The notes below the pieces were generated by a model. The model was not told the DNA's origin, did not search any database, and saw nothing but the letters and a program-made list of their open reading frames with translations. DNA of 6,471 nucleotides from Candidatus Stahliibacteriota bacterium (GTDB lineage: Bacteria > Hydrothermota > Tepidihabitantia > B3-TA06), in contig JAUVJT010000123.1 of the NCBI GenBank assembly GCA_030592225.1, forward strand, positions 1-6,471, given 5' to 3'. The position numbers and the translations under genes are program-made. Below, in pieces: positions 1-5,571 of the stretch (position 1 is its first letter; every line of letters starts with the position of its first letter).

Positions 1-406
1 GCACCGCGGGCAGGTAGCGGGGCACCACACGTTGGTAGGCAAAGGCGTGCATGAAGAAGGCGGTCAGAACAATCGTCCACGATACGAAAGCCGCACCTCG
101 ACCGTAGCCGAACGCCCCACGTTTCCACGAAAGAGTAAGGAAGACAAACGAGGTGCACCATCCCAGGGCCAGGAGCGTCTCGTAAAGACTCGCATAAGGG
201 ACGTGCCCGGTGCTGGTAAGCCGAAGATAAAGCAGGAAGGTGTGACCGAGCAGGGCGATGAAGTGGAAGGCAAATCCGATTATCTTGAGGGTTTTCTTCG
301 CCTTTATGTTCGGCGGGCAGTAGAAAACAAACGCCAGGCCGTAAAGGGTGGAAAGTGCGGTGAGTATGGGGCGTTCCAGGCCGAAAGCGGTCAAGGGATC
401 AAACAT
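1..406 (-). CDS. ccsA: Cytochrome c biogenesis protein CcsA/ResC, N-terminal part (runs off left edge)
   Basis: This is the N-terminal 135 residues of a membrane protein; the frame is open to the window edge. CcsA works with ResB (CcsB) in system II cytochrome c maturation, carrying haem across the membrane and presenting it to apocytochrome c on the outer side. I see four hydrophobic segments (about residues 14-31, 42-62, 74-94, 104-124). Between the second and third lies GHVPYASLYETLLALGW (residues 67-83), which matches the conserved G-x-P-x-x-x-LYE-x-L-x-x-x-x-W stretch of the family. The tryptophan-rich haem-handling motif expected further on lies outside the window. The ATG at 406-404 overlaps the resB stop by 8 nt. 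It is preceded by an AGGTGG Shine-Dalgarno at 416-411, inside resB, so the two genes are probably translated in a coupled way. The resB neighbour supports the assignment strongly. Confidence 0.88.
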   Translation of the reverse strand, partial: MFDPLTAFGLERPILTALSTLYGLAFVFYCPPNIKAKKTLKIIGFAFHFIALLGHTFLLYLRLTSTGHVPYASLYETLLALGWCTSFVFLTLSWKRGAFGYGRGAAFVSWTIVLTAFFMHAFAYQRVVPRYLPAV

Positions 407-1388
407 CACTCCACCTGTCCTTTGTCCTGGATACAAAACCCAGAATCAATCCGACGATTAACAGTCCTGCACCAATGGCTGCGATGATCCAGCTGATATC
501 TTTCACGCAGAAGAAAGTAACGGTGGGTCTCATTCTTATTCCGTCAAAGTGCAGGGTATAGTTTTCCAGGTCAACCGAATCAGGTGCGCGCAGCCTTTTT
601 GCCACTATAAGTTCTCCGGGAAGCATGAGTTTTATAGACACCTCGGGCACCTCAGGATTTGGCCATAGCTGGGTGCGATCTATGTGGAACTTTTCAAAAG
701 AGATAATCAAAGGGAAGCGGGGATCGTCAATCACTCCCTGCGGCGGAAACTCGTAAGGTATGGTGTCCCCCCAGGGCAGAACCAGTCTGAACAAAAGATA
801 AAGCGAGTCCTTGCTCATCCCGTAATCCGTAATATAGATGCGGCGGTTGCCTGTTCTTACCGGGTCATTCAAGCTTGCCGTGTCCCAGGTGAACGCCGAA
901 TCCACAAAGGTAATTACGAACGCCTTGTAGTTGTTGATTGACTGGGATTCGGGGTAGAAGGTGAGGCGGAATTTGTAAAGATGAAGCGAGTCACGGGGCT
1001 GTGATAGCAGTTGCCTGCTCTCGCCTTCGGTAAGGGTAAGGGTTTGTTTTCTGCCGAGGGTCGAACCGTATCCTGCTGCTCCCAGTATCCCCAGCATTCC
1101 AGCGAGCGCGAGAGTTAATCCCGCATATCCCAGCGCCTCATTCCAGCCGGGCTTGTGTTTCTTTCTGCTATCGCTGCCCGTTATACCCCATCCGGTTTGT
1201 TTGTGTGCTTTCCTTATGAGTTGAAGCACAAGGAAGATTAGCAGTAGGAGTGCAGGTATGCCCAGGATAGCGTAGATCACGGGAACGTGCAGCAGGGCTG
1301 GTATGAATCCGCCCAACCCTATCAAGACGCAAAACAGGAGCGAGGACAGTATGAAGACCAGGAATGTCACGGACGTTTTTTTTCTCAC
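399..1388 (-). CDS. resB: ResB-like cytochrome c biogenesis protein (compact form)
   Basis: A 329-residue membrane protein with the ResB/CcsB layout. Three hydrophobic helices lie near the N-terminus (about 7-31, 36-59, 84-107), followed by a beta-rich extracytoplasmic domain of about 190 residues and a last helix (298-320). The segment before the last helix (SINNYKAF at 150-157; GIRMRPTVTFFCVKDISW at 283-300) resembles the ResB pattern in which a short strand and a D-x-x-x-x-W turn lead into the final helix. ResB is the partner of CcsA, and ccsA follows immediately with an 8-nt overlap, which is the main support. It is shorter than most ResB proteins (usually 400 residues or more), so divergence or a reduced extracytoplasmic domain is likely. 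The start is GTG at 1388-1386. An in-frame TAA lies just upstream, no Shine-Dalgarno is visible, and the -10 box ends 6 nt before the GTG, suggesting a leaderless mRNA. Confidence 0.78.
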   Translation of the reverse strand: MRKKTSVTFLVFILSSLLFCVLIGLGGFIPALLHVPVIYAILGIPALLLLIFLVLQLIRKAHKQTGWGITGSDSRKKHKPGWNEALGYAGLTLALAGMLGILGAAGYGSTLGRKQTLTLTEGESRQLLSQPRDSLHLYKFRLTFYPESQSINNYKAFVITFVDSAFTWDTASLNDPVRTGNRRIYITDYGMSKDSLYLLFRLVLPWGDTIPYEFPPQGVIDDPRFPLIISFEKFHIDRTQLWPNPEVPEVSIKLMLPGELIVAKRLRAPDSVDLENYTLHFDGIRMRPTVTFFCVKDISWIIAAIGAGLLIVGLILGFVSRTKDRWSDV

Positions 1389-1423
1389 GGTTAGAATTTA
1401 ACTGACTCTGGAGGTTTTGTCAA
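1386..1423 (-). promoter_or_regulatory. resB-ccsA promoter, leaderless type
   Basis: On the minus strand there is a perfect TTGACA (1423-1418), a 17-nt spacer, TAAATT (1400-1395), then 6 nt and the GTG start codon at 1388. The expected transcription start, about 7 nt after the -10 box, falls on the first base of the start codon, so the mRNA should have essentially no 5' leader. The layout repeats at 3595, 5499 and 5605, which makes chance less likely. Confidence 0.7.
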
Positions 1424-1439
1424 GTTATTGCACTTGACA
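1418..1439. repeat. Inverted repeat made by two divergent -35 boxes
   Basis: TGTCAAG (1418-1424), an 8-nt spacer, then CTTGACA (1433-1439): seven-base perfect arms. Each arm contains the -35 box of one of the two divergent promoters (resB leftward, TPR gene rightward). It could be a regulator site, or simply two consensus -35 boxes placed back to back. Confidence 0.6.
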
Positions 1440-1463
1440 TTAGGTGTTTTTTGGGTATCTATA
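1434..1463 (+). promoter_or_regulatory. Promoter of the TPR gene
   Basis: A perfect TTGACA lies at 1434-1439. A weaker -10 lies in the sequence TATCTATA (1456-1463; 16 nt spacer to TATCTA, 18 nt to TCTATA). Transcription would start near 1468-1472, giving a leader of about 30 nt that carries the Shine-Dalgarno AGGAGG at 1490-1495. The -35 is convincing; the -10 is only fair. Confidence 0.55.
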
Positions 1464-1500
1464 GGGAAGAGTAGATTAATCTTATGCCCAGGAGGGAATG

Positions 1501-2163
1501 ATGCCCGTAGACGTGAAAGATCGAGGTGAGGGGAAGGGCAAGCTGCTTGCCGAGCTGAGACAGATATTGAAGGAGGCCCCGGCGCTTGCCAGGCGGGGTG
1601 AGCGGGACAAGGCCGCCCGGCTTCTTGGCAAGGGCAAGAAACTTGCGCTCCGGGCCGGATGGCTGGATGATGCCCTGTTGTTCCAGGCCTCCCTGCTTCG
1701 TCTTGAGAACAATTTCTGTGAGATTATCCGGGTACTGGTTCCCACAGTTGAGAGTTCGTCTCTTCACCTGCGAGGCTGCGCCTACGTTCGCCTGGGGTTT
1801 GCCCAGGACGAACTCAAGCAGTACGATGCGGCAATCATCTCCTACTCTCGCGCTCTGGATGATCCGCTTTACGATACCCCTGGCAAGGCGTGGAACAATA
1901 TGGGCAATGCCTATGCCGGGAAAGGTGAGTTTGACAAGGCCATTTTGTGCTACCGCAAGGCTCTCAATTTTCCTGAGTACGAAACCCCGGGTAAGGCCTG
2001 GTACAATATGGGACTTGCCTGTTTCAACAAGGGCGGGTTTGAGGATGCAATCGAGTGCCTGTATAAAGCCATTGATTCCCCGGAGTACGATACCCCCCAG
2101 GACGCATTGGAGAAAATCAAGGCGGCGTCGGCCAGGCTTGGACTGAGCGAGGCGGCAGATTAA
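1501..2163 (+). CDS. Tetratricopeptide repeat (TPR) protein
   Basis: A soluble protein of 220 residues with no signal peptide or membrane segment. Numbered from this ATG, three TPR-like helical hairpins fill the C-terminal half (about 89-122, 124-159, 160-195). The second and third are close copies with an exact period of 36 residues, marked by Y(D/E)TPGKAW, MG, a small or aromatic position and A-x-x-x-Y-x-KA; a third Y-D-T-P starts a final partial unit. The 36-residue period is two longer than the usual 34. The N-terminal 80 residues are helical and basic, possibly degenerate repeats. TPRs bind partner proteins; nothing here names the partner. Two ATGs stand in tandem (1498, 1501). I chose 1501 because AGGAGG at 1490-1495 is 5 nt away from it and only 2 nt from 1498. 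It is divergent from resB and lies upstream of a gene with its own promoter. Confidence 0.85.
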   Translation: MPVDVKDRGEGKGKLLAELRQILKEAPALARRGERDKAARLLGKGKKLALRAGWLDDALLFQASLLRLENNFCEIIRVLVPTVESSSLHLRGCAYVRLGFAQDELKQYDAAIISYSRALDDPLYDTPGKAWNNMGNAYAGKGEFDKAILCYRKALNFPEYETPGKAWYNMGLACFNKGGFEDAIECLYKAIDSPEYDTPQDALEKIKAASARLGLSEAAD

Positions 2164-2200
2164 GCTGATTTTGTAAGAATCGCTGCCGGTGAGGAATCGC

Positions 2201-2234
2201 TTGACAATTCTCTATAAGTCAATATCCTACGGTA
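2201..2234 (+). promoter_or_regulatory. Promoter upstream of the 431-residue membrane protein
   Basis: A perfect TTGACA (2201-2206), 16-nt spacer and TATCCT (2223-2228, 4 of 6 consensus). Transcription would start about 2234-2236, at the ATG of a 9-codon open frame, and give a leader of roughly 28 nt before the main gene. An 8-bp direct repeat GAATCGCT (2177-2184 and 2194-2201) lies just upstream; its meaning is unknown. Confidence 0.65.
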
Positions 2235-2263
2235 TGATTATGGCTTTTATGGGAGGACGTTGA
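2234..2263 (+). CDS. Possible 9-codon leader ORF (MIMAFMGGR)
   Basis: The frame ATG ATT ATG GCT TTT ATG GGA GGA CGT TGA begins 5 nt after the -10 box, the same spacing as arsR, so it would be read from a leaderless transcript. Its stop overlaps the start of the next gene as TGATG (2261-2265). Its GGA GGA codons are the Shine-Dalgarno of that gene. A ribosome finishing the leader would therefore end on the main start. It may couple translation, or it may be a chance open frame: it is too short for coding statistics. Confidence 0.35.
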   Translation: MIMAFMGGR

Positions 2264-3558
2264 TGGGTCTTTTCGATTTGTTCAAGGAAAAGGAGCACGC
2301 TCCGGAGCGGATAGCAGAGATTGCCGTGTTTTCGCTGGGCTCAGAGGCCGACCTTTACCGTCTTTCGCAGTACCTTAGCGTTGCCTACGGCGCTCCTTCG
2401 TGGGAGCGTTTTGCGGGCAGGCGCTCGCTTCTCTTCTCACTCGACGAAGGCAGTATTGCCGGTGAGATTCCGTACAAACTGACGGTGCACATTTTTGAGG
2501 ACGGCGGCGGGTTCGTCAAGCTGGATCTTGATCTCTCCGCCCATGACTTTGACGTGGACGAAGGAATCCTGTGGCGCAGGCGCGAGCTTTCTTCGGCACT
2601 TGCCCGGTTTCTGGAGACCGCCCTTTCCACGCGTGACCCGGAAGGACTGAAACACGCGCAAGGGGCTGACGAATCGCTTGCCCGGTTAGGTATTACCCCT
2701 GAGCGCATCGCAGGCGAACTTGATTTCGGGTTCACTCCGGGTTCGACGCTCATAAAGGTAGGTTCACTGCCCAAGGGCGGTGATAAGATAGCGTCAAATC
2801 CTGACACCGTTTTTGCAGATGGTGTTTACTACATGGAATCAGCCAATGATGCAACACTGCGTGAGATTGAACGCTGGCTTTACCGGGAAGGCGCGTCGGC
2901 CTGGCACAGGCTGTCGCTGCGGCGCTGGCTGGAGAGAATGGACGACGTTCGCTCTTCCCTGCAGCGCAGTCACATCAAGGACTTTGCCAGGTTCCTGCGG
3001 CGTGTGAACCGGTTCATCACTCGTGAACGCCGCTTTAAGGCCCTGCGTCTTCCGGTGCCTTATCTTGCCGTCAATTCCGAATTCTCGATGCTTGCCGAGG
3101 ATTTCGATCCCACCAGTCGGCGACTGTCCGAGCTTTTCTCGGTACGCCAGGAGGACGCGGTGGAAACGGCGCTCTCGGAACTGCGCCGGCTTTCCCGCAA
3201 GCAGGAGAGGTTATTCGTGGCCTGGGTGGTACTGGTTGCCGTTGCAGGTATCTTCCTGGGAGTTCTGCAGCTCTTCTTTCCCCAGGCTAGCTGGTTGTGG
3301 ATGATTGGCGCTGGCGCTCTTATCGTTTTTCCCCTGGGCGCTTACTATCTGTGGGCATACCTTCGTCCCAAATCCGATTCCAAGCGCGATGCCAGGGTTG
3401 CCGAGTTCAAGCGAAGACAAGCCATGCTCACAGATACGCTTTCCCGGCTTGAAGGCGACGAAGGGGTGCCGGATGAATTCAGGGACGAGTTGCTGACCCG
3501 TTTCCGCAGGGAACTTGCCCGGCTCCAGCGACTCATAGGCGAGGAAGAGATTACCTAG
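2263..3558 (+). CDS. Protein of unknown function with C-terminal two-helix membrane hairpin
   Basis: A 431-residue protein that I do not recognise. It has no signal peptide. Residues 1-130 form a mixed alpha/beta region (EIAVFSLG, hydrophobic strands around 56-60, 72-78 and 84-91). Residues 131-315 are mostly charged and helical. Two strong membrane helices follow (about 317-339 and 343-366) with only a few residues between them, and a charged, probably coiled-coil tail (371-431). Basic residues flank both helices on the outer ends (SRKQER before, RPKSDSKR after), so by the positive-inside rule both termini should be cytoplasmic. The protein thus looks like a cytoplasmic domain tethered by a hairpin. 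I chose the ATG at 2263, 6 nt after GGAGG (2252-2256), over the in-frame TTG at 2260. It has its own promoter, and the next gene begins 36 nt downstream with another promoter. Confidence 0.82.
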   Translation: MGLFDLFKEKEHAPERIAEIAVFSLGSEADLYRLSQYLSVAYGAPSWERFAGRRSLLFSLDEGSIAGEIPYKLTVHIFEDGGGFVKLDLDLSAHDFDVDEGILWRRRELSSALARFLETALSTRDPEGLKHAQGADESLARLGITPERIAGELDFGFTPGSTLIKVGSLPKGGDKIASNPDTVFADGVYYMESANDATLREIERWLYREGASAWHRLSLRRWLERMDDVRSSLQRSHIKDFARFLRRVNRFITRERRFKALRLPVPYLAVNSEFSMLAEDFDPTSRRLSELFSVRQEDAVETALSELRRLSRKQERLFVAWVVLVAVAGIFLGVLQLFFPQASWLWMIGAGALIVFPLGAYYLWAYLRPKSDSKRDARVAEFKRRQAMLTDTLSRLEGDEGVPDEFRDELLTRFRRELARLQRLIGEEEIT

Positions 3559-3560
3559 TC

Positions 3561-3597
3561 TTTACAATCACCCAATCCTGATTAAAATCCAGGGATG
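3561..3597 (+). promoter_or_regulatory. Promoter of the TIM-barrel gene, leaderless type
   Basis: TTTACA (3561-3566), 16-nt spacer, TAAAAT (3583-3588), then 6 nt and ATG at 3595. Both boxes are 5 of 6 to consensus. The predicted start of transcription is the A of the ATG. The whole promoter fits in the 36-nt gap after the previous stop codon, so the gene is probably expressed separately from its upstream neighbour. Confidence 0.72.
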
Positions 3598-4410
3598 CTT
3601 GAGAAATCTTCAGATAAGCGTTTCGGTGTTCAGGTTCTTGATGGATTCGACAGCATCGCCGATGCGTTCAGTTACCTGGCCTTGCGCGATATTCGCACCG
3701 TAGAGATCAATCTTAACAACCCTTACTTTCTCGCCCAGCTGACTGCGACTCCGGAACGAGCCGAGATCGCAAAGGTCGCCAGGGATGAGGGAATAACCTG
3801 GACCGTGCATCTTCCCGAAGGGGTTGGTTTCTTTGAGGTAGGGGACAAGATATTCGGTCGTTACCTGACCTGGCTGGTTAAGTTACAGGACCAAGCCAGG
3901 GAGGCCGGATGCCGTGCTTTAACCTGCCACCTGGGGCAGGTTCCGCACTTTGCTTATTCAGGACAGCGTCGCGAAGGCCTTGACCTTTTTCGGGAATATT
4001 ACGAGACCACCTTGCTGGTGCGCTTGCGGCGCACAGCCCATCTTTTGCGCAAGGGGCCGCCGCTGTGCATAGAGAACGTGGGAGGATTTCATCAGCAGTT
4101 CGTCAGGGATATTCTCGACCGTATCGAGGGTCTTTCGTATACCATGGATATAGGTCACTTGAAGGTGGTGCATCCCGGCGTTGCCGAGGCTGAGTTTGAT
4201 TTCTTCAAGAAACATTCCGACGATGTTCGCGTGGTTCACGTCCATGACAACGACGGCGAATGGGACGAACATCTTCCCCTGACAGATACTTCAACTCTTG
4301 AACCTTATCTTTGGTTTGCCAGGGAGTTTGCCTCTTATCTTATTGTGGAGGTAAGGCCGTTGGAGGCGGCTATATCTTCACTCGCTGTCTTGACCGGCGT
4401 CAAGCGGTAA
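3595..4410 (+). CDS. Sugar phosphate isomerase/epimerase-like TIM-barrel protein (AP endonuclease 2 family)
   Basis: A 271-residue cytoplasmic protein with the xylose-isomerase-like TIM-barrel layout. Strand ends carry likely metal ligands and active-site residues: E37 (VEINLNNP), H72 (TVHLP), H112 (TCHLG), E160 (LCIENVGG), D185 and H188 (YTMDIGH), H215/H217 (VVHVHDND) and E252 (IVEVRP). In this superfamily a Glu-Asp/His-His-Glu set binds one or more divalent metals for aldose-ketose isomerisation, epimerisation or, in endonuclease IV, DNA repair. The sequence fits the general sugar-isomerase branch better than endonuclease IV, but I cannot name the substrate. Length is normal for the family. 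The ATG at 3595 is the only plausible start; it has no usable Shine-Dalgarno (AGGG directly abuts the ATG) but has a leaderless-type promoter. Its last 33 bp overlap the convergent gene on the other strand. Confidence 0.85.
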   Translation: MLEKSSDKRFGVQVLDGFDSIADAFSYLALRDIRTVEINLNNPYFLAQLTATPERAEIAKVARDEGITWTVHLPEGVGFFEVGDKIFGRYLTWLVKLQDQAREAGCRALTCHLGQVPHFAYSGQRREGLDLFREYYETTLLVRLRRTAHLLRKGPPLCIENVGGFHQQFVRDILDRIEGLSYTMDIGHLKVVHPGVAEAEFDFFKKHSDDVRVVHVHDNDGEWDEHLPLTDTSTLEPYLWFAREFASYLIVEVRPLEAAISSLAVLTGVKR

Positions 4411-4929
4411 CTTCGAGCCTATAAAATCCAGCACCTTTTTTCTCTTCTCATCGTCGGCGGGCAACAGAATCTGTACTCCGCGGAAGTTATCAAGAAAGCG
4501 TTGACGGGTTGAGAACGTCGAGAATACCACGCCCGATCTGGTAAAAAAGTAGCGCCGAAACATTTTCCATTCCCTGCGTTCCTTATGGTAAAATTTCCTG
4601 ATTACGATTTCTTCAGTGTTAAAGTGATAATTCACAGGCACGAAATAAAGGTTGAATGAACCGAAGAAGAGCAGGAATACCAGAACACCGGCAAGTATGG
4701 CCGGGAGAATTTTGGTTCCTGTCTCGCCGGGTACGATGTCGTAGACGTATTTGCCGATCACCAGGGTTATACCCGCCAGCAATATAAGGACGATTACTGT
4801 TTTCCAGGGATGCTCGGGCGCGAGAAATGCCCTCCACTTTAATTCCTCAGGTCCTTTTTTTGCAGGTGCGCGCCTGGTTACCGTTTTCTTTTCCCCTGCG
4901 GTCTTTTTGTTTTCCGCTTCAGCATTCAT
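4378..4929 (-). CDS. Two-helix membrane protein with possible C-terminal PH-like domain
   Basis: A 183-residue protein. Residues 1-30 are a charged, Lys/Ala-rich cytoplasmic tail, followed by two membrane helices (about 43-63 and 73-96). The C-terminal 85 residues (100-183) look like a small beta-rich domain (strands in YHFNTEEIVIRKF, GVVFSTFS, VQILLP, then a helix DEKRKKVLDFIGSKL). This order of two helices followed by strands and a closing helix resembles bacterial membrane-anchored PH-like proteins, but I have no diagnostic motif. Function unknown. The ATG at 4929 lies 13 nt after the 3' end of the tRNA, with no Shine-Dalgarno and no promoter in the gap, so it is probably read from the transcript that also carries the tRNA. 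Its 3' end overlaps the convergent TIM-barrel gene by 33 bp. Confidence 0.8.
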   Translation of the reverse strand: MNAEAENKKTAGEKKTVTRRAPAKKGPEELKWRAFLAPEHPWKTVIVLILLAGITLVIGKYVYDIVPGETGTKILPAILAGVLVFLLFFGSFNLYFVPVNYHFNTEEIVIRKFYHKERREWKMFRRYFFTRSGVVFSTFSTRQRFLDNFRGVQILLPADDEKRKKVLDFIGSKLPLDAGQDSE

Positions 4930-4942
4930 GATAGGCCAAAAA

Positions 4943-5015
4943 TGGGCCCGGTAGGACTTGAACCTACAACCAACTGATTATGAGTCAGCTGCTCTGCCGA
5001 TTGAGCTACGGGCCC
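4943..5015 (-). tRNA. tRNA with CAT anticodon (elongator Met or Ile2)
   Basis: A complete 73-nt cloverleaf on the minus strand. The 7-bp acceptor is GGGCCCG/CGGGCCC, the D arm GCTC...GAGC with GG in the loop, the anticodon stem GCTGA/TCAGT with loop CTCATAA (anticodon CAT, complement of 4979-4985 region), the variable loop TGGTT, and the T arm GTAGG-TTCAAGT-CCTAC. The discriminator base is A and CCA is not encoded. The first pair is a normal G-C, and the anticodon stem lacks the three G-C pairs of an initiator, so it is not tRNA-fMet. Elongator Met and lysidine-modified Ile2 share the CAT anticodon. The C4-G69 and C5-G68 pairs are those recognised by TilS in E. coli Ile2, which tilts slightly to Ile2, but this is not decisive. 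It sits 22 nt after the PCC-domain gene and 13 nt before the membrane-protein gene. Confidence 0.95.
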
Positions 5016-5037
5016 TATATTTACGTTCTGCATCCTG

Positions 5038-5499
5038 TCAATCCAGAAGCTTTAAGTTTAGCTCTTCGTTATACTTGCGGACGAGCCTGGTGTCAATGGG
5101 AATGACCGATACCTCCACCGTTCCCGAAACAATTGCCGAGTACAGGTGTCCGCCAAAGGCGATGAAGTTGGGGCCGGAGATAACCACGTGAATATGTGCA
5201 ATCGGTTGCGCTTGCGCGTCCGGCTTCGTTTCGCCTCCGACTTCGTCGTCGGTGTCGCCGTCCCAGCTTAGATTGCCAGCGAGCGAGGCGATCTCGAACT
5301 CGCCCTCAAACTCCTTGTCGAGGTAGTCCCTCTTCTGTGCGTCGTAGTATCCCAGATGCGGGTTCTCGACCGCTCCCAGACCGGTCAGGGCAGCGCCTTT
5401 GAGCTTGCGTTCCCTTGCCCAATCCAGAAGCTTTGAGATTACTTCTTCACCGCGATCGAATCTTAAGAGATATTTCTCGCCGTCGGTGTATTCTTTCAC
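5038..5499 (-). CDS. PCC/DUF296-domain protein
   Basis: A 153-residue soluble protein matching the PCC (plants and prokaryotes conserved, DUF296) domain over nearly its whole length. The marks are KGAALTGLGAVENPHLGYYD (34-53), FEGEFEIASLAGNLSW (64-79), AHIHVVISG (101-109) and GGHLYSAIVSGTVEV (116-130). In plants the domain is fused to AT-hooks in DNA-binding proteins. Bacterial stand-alone members have no AT-hook and form trimers with a suspected metal site; H48, H102, H104 and H118 are the candidate ligands here. The cellular role of bacterial members is not established. Unusual is an acidic, low-complexity loop (about 80-98, DGDTDDEVGGE and on) between the core strands. The start is GTG at 5499-5497, 6 nt after a -10 box and without a Shine-Dalgarno: probably leaderless. 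The tRNA and the PH-like gene follow closely on the same strand. Confidence 0.85.
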   Translation of the reverse strand: MKEYTDGEKYLLRFDRGEEVISKLLDWARERKLKGAALTGLGAVENPHLGYYDAQKRDYLDKEFEGEFEIASLAGNLSWDGDTDDEVGGETKPDAQAQPIAHIHVVISGPNFIAFGGHLYSAIVSGTVEVSVIPIDTRLVRKYNEELNLKLLD

Positions 5500-5533
5500 A
5501 AACGAATTCTATCCAGTCTGGGGCGTTTGTAAA
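5497..5533 (-). promoter_or_regulatory. Promoter of the PCC-tRNA-membrane protein unit, leaderless type
   Basis: On the minus strand: TTTACA (5533-5528), 16-nt spacer, TAGAAT (5511-5506, 5 of 6 consensus), then 6 nt and GTG at 5499. Same spacing as the promoter at 3561. I find no better promoter in front of the tRNA, so this one may serve all three genes. Confidence 0.7.
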
Positions 5534-5571
5534 GTGGGAGTGAGCGGCTTTTCCGTTGAGGCAGCAATCCC

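Noticed and set aside
32..487. Open frame on the plus strand at 32-487
   Set aside because: It runs antisense to ccsA and the resB end, which have clear family motifs; the product is rich in charged residues without any recognisable domain.
2177..2201. Direct repeat GAATCGCT twice, 17 bp apart, upstream of the 2201 promoter
   Set aside because: Eight bases can recur by chance and there is no symmetry or third copy; mentioned only as a possible upstream site.
2260..2262. TTG at 2260 as the start of the 431-residue gene
   Set aside because: The ATG directly after it (2263) has better spacing to GGAGG and is the stronger start codon.
4930..4949. T-run just after the tRNA as an intrinsic terminator
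   Set aside because: Only five T residues follow the acceptor stem, with no local GC-rich hairpin other than a 4-bp GGCC pairing.
5036..5041. TTGACA on the minus strand as the tRNA promoter
   Set aside because: It overlaps the end of the PCC gene (GAT TGA), and the only AT-rich hexamers before the tRNA are about 12 nt away, too close for a -10 box.
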